NCBI GenBank assembly: GCA_029258375.1
Contig: JARHZA010000002.1
Location: forward strand, 253,001-317,000
DNA from: Eubacterium sp.
Lineage (GTDB): Bacteria; Bacillota; Clostridia; Oscillospirales; Acutalibacteraceae
DNA length: 64,000 bases
Direction of reading: 5' to 3'
Within the stretch, counting starts at the first letter, position 1; each line of letters begins with the position of its first letter. Below the pieces are notes generated by a model. It saw only the letters and a program-made list of their open reading frames with translations. It was not told the DNA's origin and made no database searches. The position numbers were made by a program, and so were the translations under genes. Positions 35,902 to 42,875 of the stretch are shown one piece after another.

Positions 35902-37075
35902 TTAATTTCATTTCCCTAATTTTCATTATTCCAACTATTGTTTTTGCGTCTTTAAATTCGCCAGTCATACAGCGTTTAACTGCCTCTTCAAGTGGAACTC
36001 TTTTAACATCTAAAAATTCATCTTCATCAAGATCTTGTTCGCCATAGGTTAAACCAGTAGCACCGTAAATGTGAATTGTTTCTCCACAATAGCCAGGTGT
36101 TGGATACATTTTTCCAAGATCAAAAATGTTTTTGGCAGTAGCACCACACTCTTCTTTAAGTTCACGAATACCTGCCTCAAGAGGATCTTCGTTTTTCTCA
36201 AGTTTTCCAGCTGGAATTTCATAAATTGTTTCTCTATAAGGTGCTCTAAATTGGCGAACTAACAAAATTTCATCATTTTCAGTAATTGGAACTATTGCAA
36301 CACCACCGTTGTGGCTAACAATTTCACGTTTTGCAGTTGAGCCATCAACAAGCATAACAGTATCTTCGTGAACATTTATAATTCTGCCGTCAAAAACGGT
36401 GTTAACTTCTTTTGTTTGTTCAAAAAAACCAAGTGCAATAGATTCAACATCCATAACTTTTTCAGCTATAAATTTTGCACCAGCTTCAATAAATTCAAAC
36501 TTACTTCCATAACCCCATAAAACGCCAACACTGTCAACTAAGTTTGCTTTTGCACCGTCTATGTCATAAAATCTGTCGCCAACAACAATAGCTTCTTTTG
36601 CGTTAACATTAAGTTCTTTAAGACAGCGAGAGATAATGTTTGCTTTTGATTCACAGTCTGCTGAAAAAGTTACACCGCAAATAGCGCTAAAATATTGTTT
36701 AATACCAAAATGCTCAAGTAACATTTCAATATATTCTGTTGGCTTTGAAGAAGCAATACCCATTGAAAAACCATCTTCTTTAAGATTTTTAAGAAGATCT
36801 TTAATTTCTGGGTAAAGTTTGCTTTCAAAAACACCAATGTTAGTGTATCTTTCTCTGTATTTTTTTACAAGTTCTTCTGCCTCTTTGGCATCAGCACCAA
36901 AACGTTCTTGAAATGTAATAAGAAGGGGTGGTCCAATAAAGCACTCAAGTTCTTTTTTATCTTGTGGAACATCATATCCAAAAGATTCAAGAGCATATTT
37001 AGCACAGTTTATAATACCTTCTCCAGTTTCACAAATTGTTCCGTCAAAATCAAAAATTACTGATTTGAATTTCAT
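35885..37075 (-). CDS. HAD phosphatase fused to a Nudix (ADP-ribose pyrophosphatase-like) domain
   Basis: 396 aa, two enzymes in one chain. The N-terminal half (~1-215) is a PGP-like HAD hydrolase: FDFDGTICETGEG, IASSKPTEY and VVGDRFYDIDGAKAN. The C-terminal half (~222-390) is a Nudix hydrolase with REIVSHNGGVAIVPI and a full Nudix box (GKLEKNEDPLEAGIRELKEECGA), resembling ADP-ribose pyrophosphatase. The reading frame is continuous, so this is a real fusion and not a frameshift artefact. A plausible combined role is cleaving ADP-ribose and then dephosphorylating a product (inference). Overlaps both neighbouring genes, so it is tightly co-translated. Confidence 0.9.
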   Translation of the reverse strand: MKFKSVIFDFDGTICETGEGIINCAKYALESFGYDVPQDKKELECFIGPPLLITFQERFGADAKEAEELVKKYRERYTNIGVFESKLYPEIKDLLKNLKEDGFSMGIASSKPTEYIEMLLEHFGIKQYFSAICGVTFSADCESKANIISRCLKELNVNAKEAIVVGDRFYDIDGAKANLVDSVGVLWGYGSKFEFIEAGAKFIAEKVMDVESIALGFFEQTKEVNTVFDGRIINVHEDTVMLVDGSTAKREIVSHNGGVAIVPITENDEILLVRQFRAPYRETIYEIPAGKLEKNEDPLEAGIRELKEECGATAKNIFDLGKMYPTPGYCGETIHIYGATGLTYGEQDLDEDEFLDVKRVPLEEAVKRCMTGEFKDAKTIVGIMKIREMKLNDSLS

Positions 37076-37461
37076 TTGTTCTCAACCTTTTTCATAAATT
37101 TTTCAGAGTTTACAACAAATCTTTCAATCTTTCCACTACCAATAATGTTATCGTTTTCATCGGTTGCAGAAACATCAAAAGTAATTTTTCTTCCGTCTAC
37201 TTCAGCAATAGTAGCTTTAGCAGTAATAGTTTCGCCAAGTGCACTTGCTTTACTGTGTGCAACGTTAATATTTGTGCCAACAGTTGTTTCATCATTTTCA
37301 AGAAATTCAAAAACAGCTTTGCAGGTAGCCTCTTCCATTAAAGCAATCATAAAAGGTGTTGCAAAAACATTAAGTGAACCACTTTTAGCAGCTTTTGCAG
37401 TGTTTGTTTCATCAACTTTTGTTGATACAGTTGCAAAAGTTCCTGTAATAATTTCTTTCAT
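37072..37461 (-). CDS. Hotdog-fold thioesterase (FlK-like)
   Basis: 129 aa. The motif ATPFMIALMEEATCKAV (~33-50) and VGTNINVAHSKASALGETI (~62-80) match the FlK/fluoroacetyl-CoA thioesterase-like family, with a likely Thr-Glu-His catalytic set (ATP, MEEA, AHSK). Substrate is probably a short acyl-CoA; fluoroacetate resistance should not be assumed. First gene of the operon, overlapping the HAD-Nudix start by 4 nt. Confidence 0.88.
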   Translation of the reverse strand: MKEIITGTFATVSTKVDETNTAKAAKSGSLNVFATPFMIALMEEATCKAVFEFLENDETTVGTNINVAHSKASALGETITAKATIAEVDGRKITFDVSATDENDNIIGSGKIERFVVNSEKFMKKVENK

Positions 37462-37510
37462 AATTTTATCTCCGTTACTATTTTTTTATTTAATCATTTT
37501 TAACTTATGT

Positions 37511-37539
37511 ATTGTAACATAAATTATAGTTTTATACAA
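37511..37539 (-). promoter_or_regulatory. Promoter of the thioesterase/HAD-Nudix/nifS/thiI operon
   Basis: Minus strand TTGTAT, 17 bp, TACAAT, about 50 bp upstream of the first start codon. Confidence 0.55.
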
Positions 37540-37625
37540 TAATTATGAATTATAATATAATTAGATGTATTAAGATGTTTAAAGATAATAAAATCATTTT
37601 CCTTTTAATTATTGTTAAATACTAA

Positions 37626-37654
37626 TTGTTAGCAAAGTTCATATATGCTATAAT
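37626..37654 (+). promoter_or_regulatory. Promoter of the HGSNAT-like gene
   Basis: TTGTTA, 17 bp, TATAAT, 25 bp before the start codon. Confidence 0.65.
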
Positions 37655-37678
37655 ACAGAAAGTCGAAAGGGTGGTTTA

Positions 37679-38446
37679 ATGAAAGAAGGCACAAAAAGAA
37701 TATATCTTCTTGATGAACTAAGGGGATTTGCCCTTGTTTGTATGGTTATTCATCACACTTTTTTTGATATTGGTTTTATTCTTCATTATGATTGGGGATA
37801 TAGGATTTTTAATTGGTTGTGTTTGTTTCAGCCGATATTTTGGGGAATTTTTATTATAATATCGGGCATCTGTTCAAGATTATCAAGAAATACAATTAAA
37901 CGAGGATTTATAGTGTTTTTTGCTGGTTTTGCAATCAGTATTGTAACGGCAGTAATTATGCCAATGATAGGTATAGTTGGTGCAGAAATTTATTTTGGAA
38001 TTTTATCTTGCCTTGGGCTTTCAATGATAATAACAGGTTTGTTTATGCCTTTAATAGAAAAAACAAATGTGTTTTTAGGTATGAGCATTTGCACCGTTTT
38101 GTTTGTTTCAACATATAGTATTAGTAAGCGAATACTACTTTTTGGTCTTATTAAATTGCCAGATTTTCTTTACACAACAAATTATTTTAGCCCACTTGGT
38201 TTTTATAATAATAATTTCCAATCAGCAGATTATTTCCCACTAATTCCTTGGTTGTTTTTGTTTCTCTTTGGTGCATTTATTGGAAAATTTGCAAAAGATG
38301 GAGCTTTTCCAAAAGGCGCTTATAAAAGCCGTTCTAAGTTTTTGCAAAAGGTTGGTAAAAATAGTTTATGGGTTTATCTTTTACACCAACCAATTTTGTA
38401 TGCAATAATGTATGTTATAAGTTTTATTCAGTTATTTTTTATATAA
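37679..38446 (+). CDS. HGSNAT-like / DUF1624 membrane protein
   Basis: 255 aa with seven to eight membrane helices. The N-terminal LDELRGFALVCMVIHHTFFD motif is that of the heparan-alpha-glucosaminide N-acetyltransferase catalytic family (PF07786). Two conserved pieces follow: FWGIFIIISGICSRLSRN and SLWVYLLHQPILYAIMYV. Such proteins probably transfer acetyl groups across the membrane; the acceptor in bacteria is unknown. Single gene with ribosome site AAAGGGTGG. Confidence 0.85.
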   Translation: MKEGTKRIYLLDELRGFALVCMVIHHTFFDIGFILHYDWGYRIFNWLCLFQPIFWGIFIIISGICSRLSRNTIKRGFIVFFAGFAISIVTAVIMPMIGIVGAEIYFGILSCLGLSMIITGLFMPLIEKTNVFLGMSICTVLFVSTYSISKRILLFGLIKLPDFLYTTNYFSPLGFYNNNFQSADYFPLIPWLFLFLFGAFIGKFAKDGAFPKGAYKSRSKFLQKVGKNSLWVYLLHQPILYAIMYVISFIQLFFI

Positions 38447-38482
38447 AAAATTGATTATAAAATTAAATATGTCGTAAACAAA

Positions 38483-38520
38483 AAAGCACACCTTTCATAA
38501 AATAGAAAGGTGTGCTTTTC
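38483..38520. terminator. Bidirectional terminator between convergent units
   Basis: Stem AAAGCACACCTTTC/GAAAGGTGTGCTTT with A- and T-tracts on both sides. It serves the HGSNAT-like gene on plus and the sigma-like pair on minus. Confidence 0.88.
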
Positions 38521-38526
38521 AATTGT

Positions 38527-38563
38527 TAGCAAAAGTGGAAAATTTCCCACAGAATAGCTTTTG
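38527..38563. repeat. Nested inverted repeat downstream of the sigma-like gene
   Basis: Outer arms GCAAAAG/CTTTTGC enclose an inner hairpin GTGGAAA...TTTCCCAC. It lies between the stop of the sigma-like gene and the terminator. Function unknown. Confidence 0.45.
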
Positions 38564-38584
38564 CCGTATCAGTTGTTTATATAT

Positions 38585-38911
38585 TTATTGGTTCGATTTC
38601 AGCCAAATACTGTTTGCTCTGTTTAAAACTACTAAACAATAAGAAAGTCTATTGTTAACAACATCTTTTGCAAGTGCAATATGTCTTGAAACAGTTGGTT
38701 GTGAAAGATGTAGTTTTCTTGATATTTCAATTTGGCTTAAATTTTGAACATATTTCATTTTTAGGCAGATTCTCTGGCGTTCTGTTAATTCATTTTTCAG
38801 AATAAGGGGCAAAACACATTCAACTGCATTTTTACTCACTTTCTGCGTATCAATGTCAGAGTAATCAAAAATATTTTGATTTACATAATAATTTTCAATT
38901 AAATCAATCAT
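38585..38911 (-). CDS. Small sigma-70 region-4-like DNA-binding protein (SOS-controlled unit)
   Basis: About 108 aa. The C-terminal half is a sigma region 4 helix-turn-helix: LTERQRICLKMKYVQNLSQIEISRKLHLSQPTVSRHIALAK. There is no region 2, so it is not a complete sigma factor. The ATG at 38911 has an AGAGG site 6 nt upstream, located inside the preceding gene, so the two are coupled; the track start at 38929 is less likely. It resembles short sigma-like proteins found in integrative elements and phages. Expression should follow the LexA-box promoter upstream. Confidence 0.8.
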   Translation of the reverse strand: MIDLIENYYVNQNIFDYSDIDTQKVSKNAVECVLPLILKNELTERQRICLKMKYVQNLSQIEISRKLHLSQPTVSRHIALAKDVVNNRLSYCLVVLNRANSIWLKSNQ

Positions 38912-39119
38912 TTTCATCCTCTTCGTCATAGTAATGGGTCAGCAGTGTAGAAATACATTTACATTCACACGCCATATTGTAATAAGTTTTAATTTTAGCT
39001 CTTAATTTGTATAAATCTTCGCCGGTGTAAACAGATAATAGAGGTCTTAATCCATCCATTTTTGCGTTTAAGTTGTTATACTGTTTTTCGTATTCACTTG
39101 CAAGTTCATCAATAGTCAA
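38904..39119 (-). CDS. 71-aa acidic protein of unknown function (SOS-controlled unit)
   Basis: Starts at a TTG preceded by AGAAGGG. Mostly helical, with a charged heptad-like N-terminus (IDELASEYEKQYNNLNAKM), a YYNMACECKCISTLL segment with three cysteines and a very acidic tail (YYDEEDEND). Overlaps the sigma-like gene by 8 nt. I recognise no family. First gene of the unit behind the LexA-box promoter. Confidence 0.75.
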   Translation of the reverse strand: MTIDELASEYEKQYNNLNAKMDGLRPLLSVYTGEDLYKLRAKIKTYYNMACECKCISTLLTHYYDEEDEND

Positions 39120-39189
39120 ACTGCTTTTCCCTTCTTTCTATTCCAAAATAAGTAATGGGTATGGGGCGGCACAACCATTAACAAATTCA

Positions 39190-39218
39190 ATAGTAATAGA
39201 ACAAATGTTCGTTGTCAA
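39190..39218 (-). promoter_or_regulatory. Promoter with a LexA box in its spacer
   Basis: Minus strand TTGACA, 17 bp, TACTAT; the spacer holds CGAACATTTGTTCT (core 39199-39210). That is close to the Gram-positive LexA/DinR consensus CGAACRNRYGTTYC. Binding there would block RNA polymerase, so the 71-aa/sigma-like unit should be induced by DNA damage. Confidence 0.7.
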
Positions 39219-39376
39219 TAGAACAAGGGTAATATTTGTAAATTTTATATTTTCAAAAAAAACATAGTACATATTTTTACGCTTTTTAATTATATTCACA
39301 AAAATGATGTTGATTTGTTATAAGTAAAAAATTTATCCAAATAGTGCAATAATAACATAAATATTCCACTAAATAC

Positions 39377-39405
39377 TTGACAAATTGTACAAATTAGATT
39401 ATAAT
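39377..39405 (+). promoter_or_regulatory. Perfect consensus promoter of the small RNA
   Basis: TTGACA, 17 bp, TATAAT, identical to the sigma-A consensus. No ORF follows before the terminator. Confidence 0.85.
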
Positions 39406-39411
39406 TCAATT

Positions 39412-39512
39412 AACTTGATGGCAGAGCCGCAACCGCCACAAGTAATTTTGTCCTCCGACAGTTTGTTATAGACAGAGAGGGAAAGGCAGTGTGTTAACAC
39501 TGCCTTTTTCTT
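39412..39512 (+). ncRNA. Putative ~100-nt structured small RNA, family not recognised
   Basis: The expected start site is ~39412, at the base of hairpin 1: ACTTG-a-TGGC / GCCA-CAAGT (39413-39443), a 9-bp stem with one bulged A and a 12-nt loop AGAGCCGCAACC. Hairpin 2 can form from CCTC...GTTT/AGAC...GAGG (39452-39480). The transcript ends in a strong intrinsic terminator. A TCCTCC stretch resembles an anti-Shine-Dalgarno sequence. alr has its own promoter, so this is more likely a free RNA than an alr leader. It lacks the SRP RNA GGAAGGAAGC loop and the size of 6S, tmRNA or RNase P. Confidence 0.65.
39482..39512 (+). terminator. Terminator of the small RNA
   Basis: AAAGGCAGTG/CACTGCCTTT stem with a TGTTAA loop and TTTTTCTTTT. 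Confidence 0.88.
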
Positions 39513-39572
39513 TTGTTGTTAAAATGTACTAAAGATTTATAAATATTTTATAATAATTTAACAACAAAATTT

Positions 39573-39601
39573 TTGACTTTTTCGTTTATAGGTTGTAAAA
39601 T
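39573..39601 (+). promoter_or_regulatory. Promoter of alr
   Basis: TTGACT, 17 bp, TAAAAT, downstream of the sRNA terminator. Confidence 0.6.
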
Positions 39602-39706
39602 ATAACTTTGTATTAGAAAAGATTATTATATTTGTTAAATGTTTAGATGTAATACGCATAATATATTTTTAGATAATTATTAGTTGTTTATTGCAGAGAG
39701 GGAAAT

Positions 39707-40852
39707 ATGGAACGAACTCATATTAAAATTGATTTAGATAAACTTAATTATAATATTGATAATATTATTAAAAAAATTGACGGCAAGGCAAAACTACTTG
39801 TTGTTGTTAAGGCAGACGCCTATGGCCACGGAGCAGTTCAAATTGCAAGGGAGTTGCAAGATAAATGTGATTTCTTTGGTGTTGCTTGTATCGAAGAGGC
39901 AGTAGAACTTTTAAAGGCAGGAATTAAAACTCCTCTTTTAATTTTGGGCTATGTTTCTCCACAAGTTTATGAAACAGTTGTGGAAAATGATATACGTATT
40001 CCTGTATTTACATACGAAGTTGCAAAGGCACTTTCTGATGAAGCAGTAAAGCAAAATAAAATTGCACATTTCCATTTTGCTGTTGATACTGGTATGAGTA
40101 GAATTGGTTTTCAGTGCACAGAAGAAAGCGCTGATGATTGTAAAAGAATTTGCGAACTCCCAAATATTTGTGCAGAAGGAATTTTTTCTCATTTTGCAAC
40201 TGCAGATGAAGCAGATTTAACAAAAACTATAAACCAAAGAGAAGTGTTTAAAAATTTTGTTGAAATGCTTGAAAAAAGAGATGTAAATATTCCAATCAAA
40301 CATATGAATAATTCAGCAGGTATAATGAATTTTGATGAATTGTTTGATATGGTTCGCTCTGGCATTATAACTTATGGTATGTATCCAAGTAATGAAGTAG
40401 ATAAATCACTTGTTGATATTAAGCCAATAATGAGTTGGCACGCTATTGTTAGCCATGTTAAAACTCTTGATGCAGGCAGAGAAATTAGTTATGGTGGAAC
40501 TTACAAAACTTCTGAAAAAAGAGTTATTGCAACAGTGCCAGTTGGTTATGCAGATGGTTATCCAAGGTGCTTATCAAATATAAGTAAAGTTATTATAAAC
40601 GGTCAATACGCTAATATTGTTGGCAGAATTTGTATGGATCAGTTTATGGTTGATGTAACAGATATACCAGATGTTCACGTTGAATCAGATGTAACACTTA
40701 TTGGCACACAAAATGATAAAACAATTACAATGGAAGATATTTCTGAAACTGCTTATTCATTTAACTATGAACTTTCTTGTAGAATTTCAAGACGTGTTAC
40801 AAGAATTTACTATAAAGACGGTAAAGAAGTAGAAAAAGTAAACTACTTATAA
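39707..40852 (+). CDS. alr: Alanine racemase
   Basis: 381 aa PLP enzyme making D-alanine for peptidoglycan (and for wall-polymer alanylation where present). The PLP lysine is in VVVKADAYGHGA (~40); catalytic Tyr in SYGGTYKTS (~265) and the substrate region GRICMDQFMVDVTD (~305) are present. Ribosome site AGAGAGG. Single gene. Confidence 0.96.
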   Translation: MERTHIKIDLDKLNYNIDNIIKKIDGKAKLLVVVKADAYGHGAVQIARELQDKCDFFGVACIEEAVELLKAGIKTPLLILGYVSPQVYETVVENDIRIPVFTYEVAKALSDEAVKQNKIAHFHFAVDTGMSRIGFQCTEESADDCKRICELPNICAEGIFSHFATADEADLTKTINQREVFKNFVEMLEKRDVNIPIKHMNNSAGIMNFDELFDMVRSGIITYGMYPSNEVDKSLVDIKPIMSWHAIVSHVKTLDAGREISYGGTYKTSEKRVIATVPVGYADGYPRCLSNISKVIINGQYANIVGRICMDQFMVDVTDIPDVHVESDVTLIGTQNDKTITMEDISETAYSFNYELSCRISRRVTRIYYKDGKEVEKVNYL

Positions 40853-40873
40853 ATAACATATAATAATAAAATT

Positions 40874-40907
40874 AAAAGCCAAACGTATTACCGTTTGGCT
40901 TTTTTGT
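40874..40907. terminator. Terminator of alr (shared with the small peptide gene)
   Basis: Stem AAAAGCCAAACG/CGTTTGGCTTTT followed by T-runs on both strands, between convergent genes. Confidence 0.88.
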
Positions 40908-40920
40908 TTGCATATTTTGG

Positions 40921-41019
40921 TTAAGCAAGAAGTGCATATAAACCAGCTGTTAAACTGCTTCCTGCCATTAAAACTGCTAAAATAATAGCAGTAACTTTTA
41001 CCCATTTTCTGTTTTGCAT
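40921..41019 (-). CDS. 32-aa single-pass membrane peptide coupled to phosphoglucomutase
   Basis: Too short for the ORF track. ATG at 41019 with a perfect GGAGG 9 nt upstream, lying across the last codons of the phosphoglucomutase gene. The peptide has a basic start (MQNRKWVKV) and a hydrophobic stretch (TAIILAVLMAGSSLTAGLYALLA). It is followed directly by the shared terminator, so the ORF fills the space between the mutase and the terminator. A small membrane protein or leader-like peptide; no known family. Confidence 0.7.
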   Translation of the reverse strand: MQNRKWVKVTAIILAVLMAGSSLTAGLYALLA

Positions 41020-41023
41020 TTAA

Positions 41024-42742
41024 TTAAACCTCCATAAACTTGTTTGCGTCGGCAATAAGTTTGTCGGCAATTTCGTTTGCATTATCTTTGCTGTTACCAA
41101 TAGCAGTTATATATGCTTTGATTTTTGGTTCTGTACCACTTGGTCTAACAATTACACCGTTACCACCAGTAACTTTGTAAGCAAGAACGTTTGATTTAGG
41201 TAAATCAATAACACTTTCAGTTCCATTTTCAAGGTCTTTAGCAACACTTGTTTTATAATCGCCAATGTAAACAACGTCCATACCAGCAATTTGTTTTGGT
41301 GGGTTAGCACGTAATGTATCCATAATTTTAGCCATTTTTTCCATACCAGAAGCACCTTCAAACTCATAGCTTTTAACGGTGTTGCAGTAATAGCCAAATT
41401 CGTCATAAAGATCATTCATTACATCAACAAGTGATTTGCCAAGTGTTTTGTAGTAAGCAGCCATTTCACAAATGAGCATTGAACCTACAACAGCATCTTT
41501 ATCTCTTGCGTGTGTACCTGCAAGATAGCCATAAGACTCTTCAAATCCCATAACAAAATCATCTGCTCTGCCTTCTTTTTCAAGGTTTGTAATAACTTCG
41601 CCAATGTATTTGAAACCAGTTAAAAGATTTTTAAATGTGCAGTTATATTTCTTAGCAATTTCTTGTGCAAGGTCTGTTGAAACGAAAGATTTAACAGCAA
41701 CTGCAGTAGGAGAGAGTGTTCCGTTTGCTTTCTTTTGAGAAAGAAGATAGTTAAGGAGCATTGCACCAACTTCGTTACCACTCATAAGAACAAATTCACC
41801 ATCATTGTTTGGAACGGCAATGCCAACACGGTCACAGTCTGGGTCAGTTGCAAGAAGAATATCTGCATCAAATTCTTTTGTAATTTTTAAAGCACATTCA
41901 AATGCTTGCTTGATTTCTGGGTTAGGGAAAGGACAGGTAGGGAAGTTGCCGTCTGGATTTTCTTGTTCGGCAACAACTCTAATATCTTCAACGCCAATTC
42001 TCTTTAAAATCTTGCGAACAGGTTTGTTACCAGTTCCGTTAAGTGGAGTGTAAATAACACGAAGTCCTGCTTTTTTGCAGATGCCAGGATTTACGCATTG
42101 TTTTTCAACTTCATCAAGGAATTCTTCAATAACATCTTCGCCAATATATTCAATAAGACCTTTTTGAACAGCCTCATCAAAATCCATTGTTTTAATGCCA
42201 GTGAAATAATCAATTTTTTGAATGTAGTTATATGTTTCTTCAGCTGCCTCGTCAGTCATTTGGTAACCGTTAGGGTCATAGCATTTGTAACCATTGTATT
42301 TTGCAGGGTTGTGAGACGCAGTTAAAATAATACCACTTGATGTGTGAAATTTGCGAATTGCAAAAGAAAGGCAAGGTGTAGGTTCAAGTTCATCGTAAAG
42401 ATAAACTTTGATTCCGTTTGCAGCAAGAACTTTTGCAGCTTCTTTTGAAAAATATTCGCTTTTAATTCTTGAGTCATAACCAATAGCAATACTTGGGTTC
42501 TCAAAATTTTTGTTAAGATAATCAGAAAGACCTTGAGTTGCTTGACCTACTGTGTAAATGTTCATTCTGTTTGTGCCAGCGCCAATAACTCCACGAAGTC
42601 CAGCAGTACCAAAATCAAGACATCTGTAAAAACGGTCTAAAATCTCTTCGTTATTTCCTTTAATGGATTCTAATTCTTCAATAAGATCTGGGTCGCCATT
42701 TGCCTTTAAAAGCCATTCGTTGTAAAGTGCGTTAACGTCCAT
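41024..42742 (-). CDS. Phosphoglucomutase / phosphomannomutase (alpha-D-phosphohexomutase)
   Basis: 572 aa. Phosphoserine loop TASHNPAKYNGYK (~140), metal loop ATDPDCDRVGIAVP (~305), sugar-binding GFEESYGYLAG (~400) and phosphate-binding VRPSGTEPKIKAYI (~530). Length and N-terminus match the PgcA type that interconverts glucose-1-P and glucose-6-P, linking sugar uptake to UDP-glucose and wall polymers. Co-transcribed with the 32-aa membrane peptide. Confidence 0.95.
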   Translation of the reverse strand: MDVNALYNEWLLKANGDPDLIEELESIKGNNEEILDRFYRCLDFGTAGLRGVIGAGTNRMNIYTVGQATQGLSDYLNKNFENPSIAIGYDSRIKSEYFSKEAAKVLAANGIKVYLYDELEPTPCLSFAIRKFHTSSGIILTASHNPAKYNGYKCYDPNGYQMTDEAAEETYNYIQKIDYFTGIKTMDFDEAVQKGLIEYIGEDVIEEFLDEVEKQCVNPGICKKAGLRVIYTPLNGTGNKPVRKILKRIGVEDIRVVAEQENPDGNFPTCPFPNPEIKQAFECALKITKEFDADILLATDPDCDRVGIAVPNNDGEFVLMSGNEVGAMLLNYLLSQKKANGTLSPTAVAVKSFVSTDLAQEIAKKYNCTFKNLLTGFKYIGEVITNLEKEGRADDFVMGFEESYGYLAGTHARDKDAVVGSMLICEMAAYYKTLGKSLVDVMNDLYDEFGYYCNTVKSYEFEGASGMEKMAKIMDTLRANPPKQIAGMDVVYIGDYKTSVAKDLENGTESVIDLPKSNVLAYKVTGGNGVIVRPSGTEPKIKAYITAIGNSKDNANEIADKLIADANKFMEV

Positions 42743-42826
42743 AATATATCTCCTTTTTATATAAGCTTTTATCTTAATTTAGATATACCTAATAGTATAT
42801 GCTTATTTTAGTATTATATATAGGTG

Positions 42827-42855
42827 TTGTCAATAACTTAATTATTTAGTATAAT
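42827..42855 (+). promoter_or_regulatory. Promoter of the YifB gene
   Basis: TTGTCA, 17 bp, TATAAT, 20 bp before the start codon. Confidence 0.7.
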
Positions 42856-42875
42856 AAAAATTTAGAGGTGAGTAT

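Larger units (their letters stand above)
39219..39706. other. Intergenic region with an sRNA gene and the alr promoter
   Basis: From the LexA promoter to alr there is no credible ORF. It contains a complete small-RNA transcription unit (39377-39512) and the alr promoter (39573-39601). The remaining stretches are plain AT-rich DNA. Confidence 0.6.

Noticed and set aside
35885-37075. HAD-Nudix chain as a sequencing frameshift joining two genes
   Set aside because: There is no frame change; the two domains are in one continuous frame with a normal linker.
37624-38533. 13-bp direct repeat AATTGTTAGCAAA at 37624 and 38521 flanking the HGSNAT-like gene, as a possible element boundary
   Set aside because: Short AT-rich repeats of this length arise by chance. 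The left copy contains the gene's -35 box, and there is no transposase or integrase.
38585-39119. Sigma-like pair as part of an intact prophage or conjugative element
   Set aside because: No integrase, structural, relaxase or replication gene nearby; housekeeping genes on both sides.
39412-39512. sRNA as SRP RNA, 6S RNA, a c-di-GMP riboswitch or a cobalamin riboswitch
   Set aside because: No GGAAGGAAGC tetraloop region, far too short for 6S, and the conserved riboswitch cores I know are absent. alr has its own promoter downstream.
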